Source of the DNA: Heliocidaris tuberculata
Lineage: Eukaryota; Echinodermata; Echinoidea; Camarodonta; Echinometridae
Assembly: GCA_025618425.1 (NCBI GenBank)
Contig: CM046845.1
Span: 8,301,491 to 8,365,490 of the forward strand
Reading direction: 5' to 3'
DNA: 64,000 nucleotides
Positions 32,530 through 44,567 of the stretch are shown here, one piece after another. The position numbers and the translations under genes are program-made. Numbering within the stretch: position 1 is the first letter of the stretch; each line of letters begins with the position of its first letter. The notes below the pieces were generated by a model. That model did no database searches, was not told where the DNA came from, and saw only the letters and a list, made by a program, of their open reading frames with translations.

Positions 32530-33960
32530 TTATAATGACCTCTATGGCCAGTCACCTTTGACCTACGTAAACAAAAATCTAATCAGTTCGTCTCACTTTG
32601 GTGATGCATACTAGTACCAAGTTTGAATTTGATTTCTCAAATTGTTAAAGAGATATTGCAATAACGATGCTAAAAACTTAAAATTTCATGTTAAGTGACC
32701 TCTATGACCTTTGACCTACTTACCCCCAAAATCTAATCAGTTTGTATCACTATGGTGATGCATACTAGAACTAAGCTTGAAGTTCATACCTCAAATGGTT
32801 CTTGAGATATCGCGTTAACGAGGCTAAAAACTTCAATTTCAGAATTGACCTATGTGACCTTTGACCTTTGACCTACTTATCCCCAAAATCTAATCAGTTT
32901 GTCTCACTATGGTGATGCATACTAGAACTAAGCTTGAAGTTCATACCTCAAATGGTTCTTGAGATATCGCGTTAACGAGGCTAAAATCTTCAATTTCAGA
33001 ATTGACCTATGTGACCTTTGACCTTTGACCTACTTATCCCCAAAATCTAATCAGTTTGTCTCACTATGGTGATGCATACTAGCATTAAGCTTGAAGTTCA
33101 TACCTCAAATGGTTCTTGAGATATCGCGTTAACGAGGCTAAAATTTTCAATTTCATAATTGACCTATGTGACCTTTGACCTTTGACCTTTGACCTATGTA
33201 CCCCGAAATCTAATCGGATCGTCTTCCTATCGTGATAGATAGCACTATGTTTGAAGTTCATACCTCAAACGGTTCTGGGCCATTCTTTGTAAGGTGAAAC
33301 GAACGGTGACACACATGACCATCCATTTTTGCCTCATTGCCGGAAAATCCGATTACATTTTTCTTGAGTTTTTGATATCATCAGTTTTTACATGAAAAAG
33401 ATTTTCCTTTCTTTGACAAGAAAAAGTCATTTCCCAACAATTATGTTTTTACAGAGTCATATAAAAACACCCTCTGTTCAGAAGAGAATGTTCAGTAATT
33501 TATGGAAGATTGCTTTCAAACAGTCCAATGCAATCCACCATAAAGCAATGAAAATAGTGGAAACTTGCACTCCAAGGGAAATAAAAAAGTAGGTTTGAAT
33601 ACCAACAAGTAAGAAATCTTTTCGTGCGAGGTCACATATATGACCGACCTTATTTTGATCTCTAAAAGAAAATTATGTACCCTCATTTAAAATAATTACT
33701 CTCCATCTGTTGGGAATTAGATTGTTATTTAAATATAGAAAATGAGAGACTTCTACTACAAGACAAATACTGAAAAATTAGGTTTAAATGAACTATTTTC
33801 AGGATTTTCGTCTCACCCGTGACTGAGAATGGCCCTTCTTGAGATAGTGAGTTAACGAGAAAGCGGGACGGACGGACGGACAACCCGAAAACATAATGCC
33901 TTCGGCACTACCTTCGGTGGGCGGGCGCATAAAAAACCCTGTCAGGCATTATAGCACATA
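32530..33960. repeat. ~153-bp tandem array rich in TGACCTTTGACCT
   Basis: About five units, each with TGACCTTTGACCT, then AAAATCTAATCAG, GTGATGCATACTAG, TTGAAGTTCATACCTCAAAT and GAGATATCGCGTTAACGAGG. The last unit is interrupted by an insertion at 33,277-33,834 and finishes with GGACGGACGGACAACCCG and ATAATGCCTTCGG. TGACCT-T-TGACCT is a perfect direct repeat with one-base spacing, at 32,705, 32,855, 33,012 and 33,169, the last three with extra half-sites. Confidence 0.92.
33277..33834. mobile_element. 558-bp MITE inserted in the tandem array
   Basis: Ends GGGCCATTCT and AGAATGGCCC are inverted, with looser matching inward (AAGGTGAAACGAA against TTCGTCTCACC). The array sequence GGTTCTTGAGAT is split so that TTCT is present on both sides, a 4-bp duplication. 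The superfamily is uncertain. A 66-codon frame at 33,392-33,592 lies inside it and is probably chance. Confidence 0.82.
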
Positions 33961-34108
33961 GATTTTTCTCATATCGCTGATACAGTTATGATATTGAAAG
34001 TTGTAGAAAGTTTGTCTGGTCAAGTTTTGATTTCTCTATTCCTCGTGATAGACTAAATGTGGAAAATGTTTTATGTATATAGTATTTTCTTTATCCTTCA
34101 TTCTTAAG

Positions 34109-34263
34109 AAGGTGTAAGCAGGGAAATGGAACACAATGTTCAACCAACTGTCAGAAGTCCCACCCCAAAATACGACGATGTGGGTATTTCAGGTGCTAGA
34201 TTGGACGAGACAAAGGTTAGCAAACCTGATATCGTGCGTTCTCATGCAGCAGAGACGAAAGAG
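34109..34263 (+). CDS. Possible linker exon of the SAMHD1-like gene
   Basis: An open frame with EMEHNVQPTVRSPTPKYDD and SKPDIVRSHAAETKE ends at GAG|GTAGGT, with AG acceptors at 34,107-34,108 or 34,110-34,111. It is open only with phase 1 entry, which does not follow directly from the phase 0 end at 30,349. Polar and low-complexity; no family match. It could be an unconserved linker or a chance frame. Confidence 0.35.
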
Positions 34264-36600
34264 GTAGGTTAGTTGTAGATGATCTTACGTTGAGTGCAAA
34301 TGTTGTCGAACTTGGTAAGTTGAATTCTACTGGTTAGTCTCAGTGCTTACAAAGAGATTACACACTTTGCAAACATCCTCCAAAATAAAAGTTTCACAAT
34401 ATATGGGTGATTTTTTTTTTTCATAGTAAACAGATAATGGTTCATAAGCGGATGGCATTTTGATTGAATATCACTGGCCACTTTTGGAAAACTGGAAAAA
34501 CTAGTTTACGAAAAAATGTCAGCTTTTAGTAATTTATTTGAACAATCACCCCCCCCCCCCTGACATTCACCTAGCCGCACATCTCTTACGCCATCCCCCA
34601 CTCTCATACACGCCCACTGAGTCAACACTGCAGATTGTGTATATTCTGCACACAATTTCCAAGTTTGTCAGGAGAATGTAGAAAGAATGCGATGCAGTGT
34701 AGGAAGATGTACATGTATACCTAAAATATTTAATTTCATAGGAGAATGAAATCTATCTTTGAACATTCAATTTGTTTCCTTTGTTTTCCCCATACCTCTT
34801 TCACTCAATTGCTGGATCCGTTGCTGTCTGGAGCATTTAGAAAGGATGCACTGTAATGGATCATGCTAATATATTTTACATGTACATTTTAAATTGAATA
34901 AATGATAATGGATTACTTTTAACAAGTAAAAAACATGCTTCCTTTTTTACATTTCTAATTCCTCTTACTAGACTTAATTGTTTATGGATCTTATAAATGT
35001 AAAGATGAATTATACATTTCGAGAAGAAAACATGTAAATGTTGGAGATCTCCTGTTACTGTACAGGGGCCGCGAAGCGCTTTTGAAAGGGGGGGGGGGGC
35101 TGATTTGATTTCACTCATGACAATTTTCGAACCCTTTGAAACGTGTCTACTCAAAGACAAAAAAGTGGGGGGGGGGGGGAGGCTGTAGTACCTCACAGCC
35201 CCTCAGCCCCCCCCCCCCCCCCCCGGCCAATGCTGTATCTTTTAAACACTGCAGACAAAAATCGGTATTTATGCAGACGTATTGTGCTGGAAGAACTGGT
35301 AGTGGTGGTGGTGATGGTGAGAGTTAGGGCAGAAGCGTATGCAGCATTGGGAGAGATATTTTCTAAGATGTGTACTTTTTTATACGCACTTAGACTGTCT
35401 AGAAGAAATCAAAATATAATGTTTGAAGATTATATATCAACGTCCCCTCCCCTGTGTAACAACAAGCTAACAATGTCAGCTTGAGCTAGGGGAGTAATGT
35501 TCAACTTTCGGGGATTATGAATTCAAGACAATGAATAGCATGTGGTGGATAATCCAAGGTATACAGTTTCTGAATAAGCAACATCATCCAAAAAAAAATC
35601 AATTTTGGAGTTAGTTGCATACCAATTCACGTGGTTTATTTCATTACAGAAATATATACAAACGGTTGATACATAGATTCCAAATAAAAAAAAGTCTGCG
35701 CGTTTCGTTATTTGGAAGTAAAAGACGCCTTGCTGTAGAAGTAGGATATTTCTAACATTAAAGCTATTTATATTTCCTGTATTGAAATGATTATGATTAT
35801 GATTATTTTCTACTCCGTTCTGTGAACGTGAAATATGGTTGTCCATTGTCCAGTAACAGCATGTATTAATAGAAAAGTGTTGATATAGGCATATTTTGCA
35901 ATGCACTGAACATGGCTTCATTCTAATAGATGTTGAAATAATAATACAGTAACGCGATTTCATTTGGGGCGTTCTGGATAAACACAAGCTCCGTTTCTCG
36001 AGTATTAGATCGGCTCGATGTTTACTGTAATTATTCACATGCCAAACACATTGCACCATTCATTCATTTTGTGAATACTTTAATTTGCACTAAAATAAGA
36101 ACAACGGCCGAATTCTTACTCCTAAAAATTATTCCAACGTTTAATATTCTTAAATGTCGTCGATAAATGTGTAGATTTTTGTTCTCTAAATGTTATTTTT
36201 CAGGAAGCAACATTCTAGTTTACTACTATTCAAAGCAGGTTAACATGCGGTTTTAATTAGGCTTATACATATACTTAAAATATATAATTTCAGACAGGCT
36301 AAAGAAAAGCCTCAATATCTGTGAAAGCAAAATCGGATTTATATCTTGGTTCAAAATTCACAGTGCTAAACTTATTGAATATATTGAATATAAAATGCAT
36401 GCATTTTTACTTTGGTAGGTTCTGGAAAATTTACAGCGTTGAGTCCTTCCGATAACGGGCCCACGATGCGTCGTTAGGGAGAAAAATTTGGACCTTTACA
36501 TGAATCATTTCTCATCATGGTGGATTATTGCCTTCATCATATCTTATTTCATCGGGAAGCGATTCATTTGCACTCCCTATGTACCAACGCATTTTTACAG
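34264..36600. other. Intron, mixed repeats, no gene
   Basis: Includes poly-C at 34,550 and a G/C-rich piece at 35,063-35,225 starting CAGGGGCCGCGAAGCG that resembles a hAT terminus but lacks a clear partner. The - strand frame at 35,523-36,059 has no recognisable domain. Confidence 0.5.
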
Positions 36601-36655
36601 GAGCAAAGTAAACGATATCTACATGTTCCTCAAAGAAGATATAGGGTTGAAAGAG
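36601..36655 (+). CDS. Probable small exon, SAMHD1 C-terminal lobe
   Basis: Acceptor gcatttttacag, donor GAG|GTATGT. Of the open frames, only phase 2 entry (SKVNDIYMFLKEDIGLKE) lets the next exon at 38,700 stay open. It may correspond to the human LLPEKFAEQLIRVYCKK region, but similarity over 18 residues is weak. Confidence 0.5.
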
Positions 36656-37682
36656 GTATGTATTGGAAATTTGACGTCATTCGATTGCTTTTATCAACCC
36701 TGATTTCTGTTAGCTGTGAACATGATGAAAATGGGAGAGTAGAAATTATGATACAATTACCTTTTTATTCAGATTCAGATTTATTGATTCATATTGATTG
36801 ACTGTTTTCAATCATATCAAGGAGGTTCAAACCGAGATGGAGTCTCAACTAACGATAATTAATGCAAACACCTGGCAGATGTTGTTGTTGTGGATTGGTT
36901 TTAGCGGCGCATGTCATTCAATTGTGAATATTTACGCCAGTATGCAATATAATTTCTTGTTTCTTTATATAATTTATGCTAGGCTACGCTGCGTTAGATT
37001 ATAAAGGATGTACAAGACTGAATTAATAAACTGCCTTGATTCTTTGACGTCGATGTCTGATGCCGCCAAAGTAAAGGGGAAAGATTTAGAGATGTTTTGA
37101 CATTTGAATGTTTACGATGCGCAGTTAAATTCATAAATCGACAAACACAGAAAATGAATGTGCAGTTTCAATGTAAATAAGTTCGATTTCATTCTGAAAT
37201 TCCCCTGCCTCAGGATGAACAATTTTTTGCGATATAGCCTTAAAAGTGTCACAAATGTATGCCTCTTTAAGGGCAAATTTAACAACTTTCCGCTTAATTC
37301 CGATTATTAAATTTCATATATTACCATCGGGAAAGATGGCTCTAGGAAATATAGCCAACCAAAGTAGTGGGCACACTCGGCCAGTCAAGAAATTGTCATC
37401 GCAAATCTGGTATTTTTGGCACTAAATATGTTCGCTTGAACCTTGTTATATCATTCATGTGCACTTTTTCGAAGTCACATTTGGGTCTGCGAAAACTAAT
37501 TATCATTATAACAGAATATCATCCATTGTACTTAACCATGGTTATGCAATAAATTTTTTATTTGTTTCCTCGTTTGGAAGAATGTTTTCGGAGAGCGCAT
37601 ATTTGTCATGTTTGTTGTGGCGGCATCGAAGTGCGCTTCAAAGGGAAGCTGTGTGTTATGTCTCCATCTGTTTGAACCTTCT
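36656..37682. other. Intron, nothing recognised
   Basis: AT-rich, no coding or repeat signal noted. Confidence 0.5.
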
Positions 37683-38396
37683 TGATCATATTAACGTAAA
37701 TACGTAATACTGTAGTGCATAACATAAAATAAATACAATAACAACAATAAATGATGTTTTTCCATAGATATGGGCACATAATCAACCCGTTGACTACTGA
37801 ATAATCCCATTCCCATAGGCTTAATACAGGAACCACCGGTCCCCGTATAGGAAAGGGGTTAAATATCAATAAGTAAAGTACCGGTATATGACTGATGCAC
37901 AAATATTGACCTAAGTGATGTTGAAAACAGTTGGACATGATTAAAAGCAAAGCTTGTATATTACATGTCCAGAAACTTATATAACTTAATCACGATTGGG
38001 TCGTCCAATGATATTAAATTCATAGAGCATCATTATGTAAAGCGAATTCTTGATAAGAGAGAATTAATAAGTGAATTGAGGTAGAAGGACAATCGCCTCA
38101 ACCCACAAGAAAAAACTACAGTGTGAAAATGAAGTGAAAAGTGCAAGACGGTGTAGAAACAAAAGAGAATAAAGAGAAGGATGATGGAGGAAGGAAGAGA
38201 GTGAAAGAAAGTAAGTGTGTGTGTGTGAGTGTGTTTGTGTGAGAAGCTGGGTGAGAGAGGGCAGGAAAAGGAGGGGTGAAAAGGGAGTAAGACAGAGGAG
38301 TGAGAAGGAAATGGAGAGAGGGAGAGAGAGGGGGGGGGGGATGGGTCCTGCTCGCTCACTTTGAATTCACTGCATATGGTTGAAGAAGATGTTTTT
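37683..38396 (-). mobile_element. LINE 3' fragment, same family as 23,683-25,770
   Basis: On the - strand it matches about 25,082 to 25,710: the end of the ORF, the CT microsatellite, and the ATTGAACGACCCATTCGTG and GTTATGCACT blocks of the 3' UTR. An extra segment near 37,790-37,870 (CCGTTGACTACTG ... GAAAGGGGTTAA) is absent from the other copy. 5'-truncated, so it encodes nothing. Confidence 0.85.
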
Positions 38397-38699
38397 TATT
38401 ATTTTTTTTTTTTTGAATAATTTTAATTTGAATAATTAGCCTCGAATAATTTCGTCTAAAGTCCAGCATTCTGGACTAGCTAGTCGTTAGTCCATCGACT
38501 ACAGCTTTATTTTTGCTCTTCAAATAGGTTGGTAAAGCATGTATTCATGCATACTTGACAAATTGCATTTTGACTCTGGGTGAGAACGTATAGATTCCCG
38601 GTATACTTGTATTGTAATCATAATTATAGATGCTCTAAACTCTCAATAATGTTCAGTGCTGACTTTTTATTCTTATTCCAAATTGAAAATTTTATTAAG

Positions 38700-38775
38700 G
38701 TCTGTTCTATTATTGCCGAAGACGAGGGGGACGAGTGCGCAGTTGAAGCATTACCATATTTACTGTCAACTGCTT
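38700..38775 (+). CDS. Probable exon, end of SAMHD1 C-terminal lobe
   Basis: Acceptor attttattaag, donor GCTT|GTAAGC. The frame VCSIIAEDEGDECAVEALPY then LLSTA resembles human [20 protein letters not shown] in pattern. The upstream AG at 38,655-38,656 would extend the exon by 14 codons and is an alternative. It ends in phase 1, which does not match the next exon (phase 0), so an exon may be missing between them. Confidence 0.58.
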
Positions 38776-39264
38776 GTAAGCTATTAGCCCAAATTCATGG
38801 GTTATCCTAACCCATGGTTTAAAGAAAACATGGGTTAAAAAGTAAATATATTTTCTAAATATAAAAAAAATAATAGAAAATAAAAAAATAATAATTGAAA
38901 AATAAATAAATTAAAAAAATTAATTAAAAATATAAATCAAAATTTGACTCCATGGAGCATACTAATTCAAGTTCTGCGATAGATATCAGCAATAAGGTAG
39001 AAGTGTTGCGGTCTAGTGGATTATTATTATTGCGAGCATCCGTATAGAGGTCCTCACAAACACGTTTGAAAATATTTGACCACGTGGTACATCACGTAAA
39101 ACGGGGTGAATAGGAACAAAATGTGGGGGGGGGGGGAATTCTTGGTAATTTCATTTTCTAAGTAATGATGCAAACTCATGTATTTTTTTTTTCAGTTATG
39201 TACCACATGACTCTAGCTGTCAAATCTTGACTAATATGATGAGAATCAATTAATATTTACCCTA
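38776..39264. other. Intron, AT-rich
   Basis: AAATAAAA-rich DNA at 38,860-38,940 and a poly-G run at 39,123-39,135. No gene. Confidence 0.5.
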
Positions 39265-39965
39265 CAGTGCGTTCCAGAAAAAAAATTAACAGTCATGAAA
39301 AGTTTCCCCAAATAAATATTTACAAATATTTGAAGACAAATTTCATACCTGTGGATAGCTTATGGTCTCTTTTATCAAATGGCACCTTAATATATGGCAT
39401 TATTTTATGCTTGAGTGAAGAAATGCCACTTTTGTGAAAGGTGCGAAATTCAGACTTGACAAGAATTGGTAGTTGTTCTAGCTTGTATCAGCACAGTTGA
39501 GAGTTATGTAAAGGCTTAGAAATGTTCATATTTCGATCAGTAACACACAATTTATGAAAGAACAGATTTTATTCTCTGTGTACTTACTTATCTCATCAAC
39601 ATTATTATGCTAAGTGAGCAATTGAATACTTAATTGAGTGTTTCGAAATATTAATTTAAGCCAGTTTTTAATTCAAGTTGGCTTTCTCAGTCAACCATAA
39701 AATTTTGATGGGATATGTCAAGACATACAGAAAAATAAAAAATATCCTTTCATAAATTGCCTTTTAATGATCAGAATATGAACATTTCTAAGCCTTTTCA
39801 AGACTCTCAACTTTGCTGATACCAGCGAGAACCAATACAATTTTTGTGTCAATCATGGATTTTGCACCATTTCACAACAATGGCCTTTCAAGCGTAAAAT
39901 ATTTTTCGATGTTTTGGTGTTATTTGATAGGAGAGACCATAAGTTATCCATGGGTATTTTTTCTC
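39265..39965. mobile_element. Truncated mariner-like MITE
   Basis: TA followed by CAGTGCGTTCCAGAAAAAAA, then the same order of blocks as 48,739-49,764 (CCCCAAATAAATATTT, GCTTATGGTCTC, AAGGCTTAGAAATGTTCATA and its inverted copy). The right terminus is lost; similarity ends about 90 bases before the exon at 40,055. Confidence 0.75.
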
Positions 39966-40054
39966 CAGTATACTTGATAGATCTGTTTCTAAAAGGCAAA
40001 AGATTACCGATTGTCATTCAGATGATTAAGTTTTTCCATATTTCCACTTCACAG

Positions 40055-40168
40055 GAACAACCAGATGGCCTTAAAAAAGCGTTTATGGAAGAACAGTTTC
40101 CTGTAGAATGGCGTAAAGGAGAACTCAAAATCAGATGCCTTGAAAACGACGATGAAGTAGGAAGCAAG
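40055..40168 (+). CDS. Exon of unknown domain, phase 0-0
   Basis: Acceptor tttccacttcacag, donor AAG|GTACTT. The 38-codon frame holds PDGLKKAFMEEQFPVEWRKG and ELKIRCLENDDEVGSK; the other two frames are blocked. It joins in phase to 41,330. I do not recognise the fold. It may be the variable tail of the SAMHD1-like protein or the start of the domain ahead of the Death domain. Confidence 0.62.
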
Positions 40169-41329
40169 GTACTTTGCGACATACCCAATGGAGTTTAAAA
40201 AGTACATGTACATTCAAATTAGCAAGATGCAAAAGGAAATCTAAAGGAGTTTGTTCTCATTAATAAGAAGATAAATAACAAGGAAAAAATACAAAGCTTG
40301 AAAGCGGTTGAACAGGAAACAAATTTTGTACATGTATGAGTATTTTTTCTCTGTCTCACTCATTTACAGTACAGTACGCCAAGTATACCCACCTTTAGTA
40401 GGTTGTCATGAAGAATTTATAACTCCTATTATCTCTACGTCATGAAATTCCACTATCATCTTTCTTTTTAATCAACGCTAGTGCATTTCTTTGCATTTTC
40501 TTATTCTTTGAGGTTAGTAAACATTTGATTTCATGTTTCACTTGAGTTTTACCTTATGCAGGTAAGATGGTGCTGTAGCAGATGAGTAGATGGTTTTAGT
40601 GGTAATCATAGATATACATGAAATATGCTTATCTATCAACGTTAGGTAAAACTTTTTTTGATACTTAGTGTATATCAGTAGCTTTTTGTACTACCACAGT
40701 TCATGAAATTATTAAAATTTCTCTCTCGAAAAACTGTAGGAAAAGTAACATGAGACAGTTTTGACAAATATCATATGCATTGTCCAGATGCAGTTTATGA
40801 TACTAATATCATCGATATTGACCATGCTGACAGAGTGTTTAATAAATGCACGTTCAGTCATTTTACTGTGATTTTCTTAACCAAATTTTAACGCAATAAC
40901 TATAAATAGCTTATTGAAATATCACGTGGCAAAACGAAGAGTGGGAAAGATGTGGCTCACATTTGTCTTATATGACTTTATTATGAGTGCTATTTTATTT
41001 TTGCAAACAGTATAATTCTCATTAAATTGGCTCCTCTCTATATATTTCTTAAGAACTTGGGTGTCTGATGTTTTGAAAGACCAGGTTTACATATCCATTC
41101 ATCTTGGTATGTCATTAAGGCCTGGCTGTAAGGCTTTTACTCAGTGACAGTTTTCTTTGACAGCATTGAATAGACGGCGAAGTAAAATCAATCGATGCTA
41201 TGTCGGGAACCCCTACAGAAAAGAAAACACCTAAATTCTTCGAAGAAATATTTGAGAGAAAAAGAGAGAGGGGGATCGGTAATATATTCATGCATGATTT
41301 CCAGTTATTTGCTTTTATGTTATTCACAG
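40169..41329. other. Intron, nothing recognised
   Basis: No coding signal and no clear repeat. Confidence 0.5.
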
Positions 41330-41480
41330 ACACTGCCAGAGAGGCAATTACAGCAATGTAACTACGAGCACATTTCTTTCACGATGAAGGCGCGTGAGGC
41401 CAGAGAATCTCGATCGATCATAACATTCAACCTGGAGCAAAGTATCACAAAGGAAATACAGTTTCCCATCGACTTTGAAG
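41330..41480 (+). CDS. Exon of unknown, probably beta-rich region
   Basis: Acceptor atgttattcacag, donor GAAG|GTATAT. The frame has CNYEHISFTMKAREARESRS then IITFNLEQSITKEIQFPIDF, an alternation suggesting beta strands. Phase 0 in, phase 1 out, matching the exon at 44,116 exactly. The position before a Death domain recalls ZU5/UPA-Death proteins, but no motif proves that. Confidence 0.63.
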
Positions 41481-41650
41481 GTATATTATGGAAAGGATGG
41501 GTAAGGAGAGTAGAAAGCTTTTGAAAAATAGTGAACTGGGCAATAATTATTGAATGTAAACTTTCATATGATAATTCATTGGACATTAACTTTGAGACCC
41601 CATTTGATTACCATGAAGAGCTTTCACTTTATACAATGATCCTTATTTAC

Positions 41651-43863
41651 CAGTGCTGTAGGACTCAAGTCCGGACTCGGACTCGAGACCGGTCTCGAGT
41701 CCCTATTTCTCGGGACTCGGACTCGGACTCGGACTCGAGCCACAAGGACTCTGTCTCGGACTCGGACTCGACCATTGGTGACTCGTGACTCGGGCAAAAA
41801 TCGGGCCGAGACCGGCAACGAGACTGGTAATTTTTTCCGTTTTCAGCTTTTGATTTTAGCTCAAAAAATTACTCCCAGGACACGAAAATAAAAAACCCCC
41901 GCTATTTTCGTGCACCTTGCTCGATTGAGCGGTATTTTGAACATGATCTTAACATCGATCGCCGTAACCTTACGAGCATGTGCCCAAATATAGATTAATA
42001 ATTATATAGATTAATTAATTAATTTAAGATATTAAGATTAGCTGTTTTATGCTCGTATACACTCGTTATACACGTATGACCCAGACAAGTATTGAAATTG
42101 ATGTCAACCATTTGGAAATGGATTAATCTATAACACACGTTTCCCCCAATATACCCCAGCCTGAGATATCTTGCAATATGGGCAGTCTCAAACAGATTAC
42201 TATTCCACTTGTATTTCAAGCCAGTATTATGAACTACAGTTTTGATCTTTTATCTTTTCACTTGCAACCTATGTTCCTGTGGCAAAAAGTGAAATGTGGG
42301 AAAAAGTCAAAGTCAGCAATTTATAATTTTTGGCAGTGTCAAACGGTTTTATTACGGTTTAATAAATTTCGTTTTACTTGAGTCACTTAGTCATGTAGTC
42401 AGTTTCCAAATGATAGAGTTTGACGAGTCACTTTTTTATTACTTTAATCAGCTTTTTGATAAGATTGAACTATTGGCATGATTGATGTTCTTGGTGAAAT
42501 ATTGTTTTTCCCTCCTTTTTCTCCCATTTCAGTTGGAAACTTTCTTTTCTATAATCTGGCTTTAAAGTGATTGATTAACTTTGTGAAAAATTGTAAAATC
42601 AGCTCATATGCCAGTGAATTGTGTGCTGTCCTCTAACTACTTATATAATTAAGGATATGTGAAAGTATGAGAGAAAATGGAACCCGTTTACTATCCTAAA
42701 AAAGAGAAAATCGCGATCAATCGCTAGCGCAAGTCGCTCGGCTTCTTCGCTGCGCTGCAGTCACAAAAACCAAGCACCAGCGCTTGGCGATTTCGGAGCG
42801 GGTTTCCAGCCCGTACGGTATTCTGTGATAGAGCGAGGTATGCCAACCGTAAGAGTTATTTAGGGTTCGGTGGTACTCTATCCCGACATCAATGTTCAAT
42901 CGTAAATATCTTGATATATAAACGACCGATCAGCTTATAAAACTCAGGCGATCCCAGTCTGAGCTAAAGGTTTGCAATTATGATTACAGCATTAGCTGGA
43001 ACAGTGATTTTTTTTTCAATCCTGGGCAAAGTTAATCAATCCCTTTGTGTAATGGCATTCAACCTATTATTTTTGTGTTCTGTTTACTTATAATTGATGT
43101 GTTGATAGAACTTTGTTTTTAAAAAAAATTACAAGCCTTTGAAATGAACAAAAATTAATTTGTGTATTTTTTCTTCATTGAGGTATCATATAAACAATAC
43201 AGTCAACTATCTATAATAACTGTGGGAATATTTACAAGCAAAATACTTGGCCTGATAAGGCTTGTACACATTAAGAGCCATTTGTCAACGAGACATGTGC
43301 CTTGGCACAAAAGGAGTGCATGTTCACTTGTTTAGTATTTTGGTCAATAAAACTTCTGAAATTCCACCAGTACACCAAACCATCACCTGAAATCTAACCA
43401 TAGACATTTATCTCAACATTTCCAATTCGATTTTGTTACCGTCTGTCCGAATTTTTAGTGTTAATAGCTGGACATCTTACTGAACTTAATTTTCGTAAGC
43501 ACCAAGCGACGTGTCACGGCGACAAATCACTCATTTGTGAGTAAGCCTTTATAGTTGTCCGCATTTGTACTAAGAAAAGTTACAATAAATTAAATTCTTT
43601 GACAAATGGAAGTTCAATTCAATGAACCAGAAACTATATGCAATAGAGAGTTCACAGTAAGGCATTTATCATAATATAAATAATGTGACGTAAAACAAAA
43701 TTGCAATTTAAGATGTTCCCATCGGGACTCGGACTCGGAATCGGACTCGGGTGTCTAGGACTCGGGACTCGGATGCCAGGACTCGGACTTGGACTCGGAC
43801 TCGGACTCCAGGGACTCGGACTCGGACTCGGACTCGGGTGGAATGGACTCGACTACAGCACTG
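41651..43863. mobile_element. 2.2-kb non-autonomous hAT element, complete
   Basis: Left terminus CAGTGCTGTAGGACTC, right terminus GACTACAGCACTG. TTATTTAC lies directly outside both ends (41,643-41,650 and 43,864-43,871), a perfect 8-bp duplication. GACTCG arrays lie just inside both termini. No transposase is encoded. The right third matches 18,010-19,388. Confidence 0.93.
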
Positions 43864-44115
43864 TTATTTACAAAACAGATTACAATAAACCTTGTGTAAT
43901 GATACAGTTACGTGTATACAATCCACTGAACATTTTTAAAAGGTTGTTTGTTTGGTTGTTGTTGTTGTTTTTTTTTTGTTGTTGTTGATTAGTCTCGTAA
44001 CATTGCTAACATTGATTTGTAGAGTTATTTCATGTAAAATGATGCTAGGCAATGATAGGTATGAACCGATTACAATTATTTACCAAGCGCTTTTATTTTA
44101 TTTTATGCCATCCAG

Positions 44116-44194
44116 AATCAACACCAACACAATCTCCCCATGACTCATCAATATCTTCCAAGGCAGAGGATGTCCCGACAGAGTCTCAACAAAG
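44116..44194 (+). CDS. Linker exon, Ser/Thr/Pro-rich
   Basis: Acceptor ttttatgccatccag, donor AAAG|GTATAT. Phase 1 entry completes the codon from 41,480 and reads STPTQSPHDSSISSKAEDVP then TESQQ, ending phase 2. The composition is that of a flexible linker. Confidence 0.62.
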
Positions 44195-44499
44195 GTATAT
44201 GTAATTTTCATACTGACCTTTTGAGAAACGATTTCGAAAAACCTCTCGTTTCAGTTCAAGGTTTCATAAATACATTTTCACATTTTACTATGAATGCTTC
44301 ATATCGGTATAATAGATAGCATTTAGTGATATATTCGCACATGGTAAATTGGTGAATGGATGCCTCCTCTTTTTACAAGTACAAGACCGTGAACAAGAAT
44401 TACGTAACGTTCGTCAAATTACAACCCGTGACAATTGTCAAAGTAGACAAGTTTCGTAATGTATTCAGATTTATGACTCCTTCTCCTCTGCTTATATAG

Positions 44500-44567
44500 T
44501 AACAAGACTGTAAAGAAACGCTTTCTTTCGTTAGAAATTTTGCAGGAATGTATTAGTCATCAAGAAG
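44500..44567 (+). CDS. Small exon before the Death domain
   Basis: Acceptor cttatatag, donor GAAG|GTGAGG. Phase 2 entry matches 44,194 and reads NKTVKKRFLSLEILQECISH. It ends in phase 1, whereas the Death-domain exon needs phase 2 or an internal acceptor, so one boundary here is wrong or a microexon is missing. Confidence 0.58.

Noticed and set aside
33392..33592. 66-codon frame with a pyrimidine-AG start
   Set aside because: Wholly inside a MITE with defined ends, and no resemblance to SAMHD1.
35523..36059. 178-codon frame on the - strand
   Set aside because: No recognisable domain or splice support; composition like surrounding non-coding DNA.
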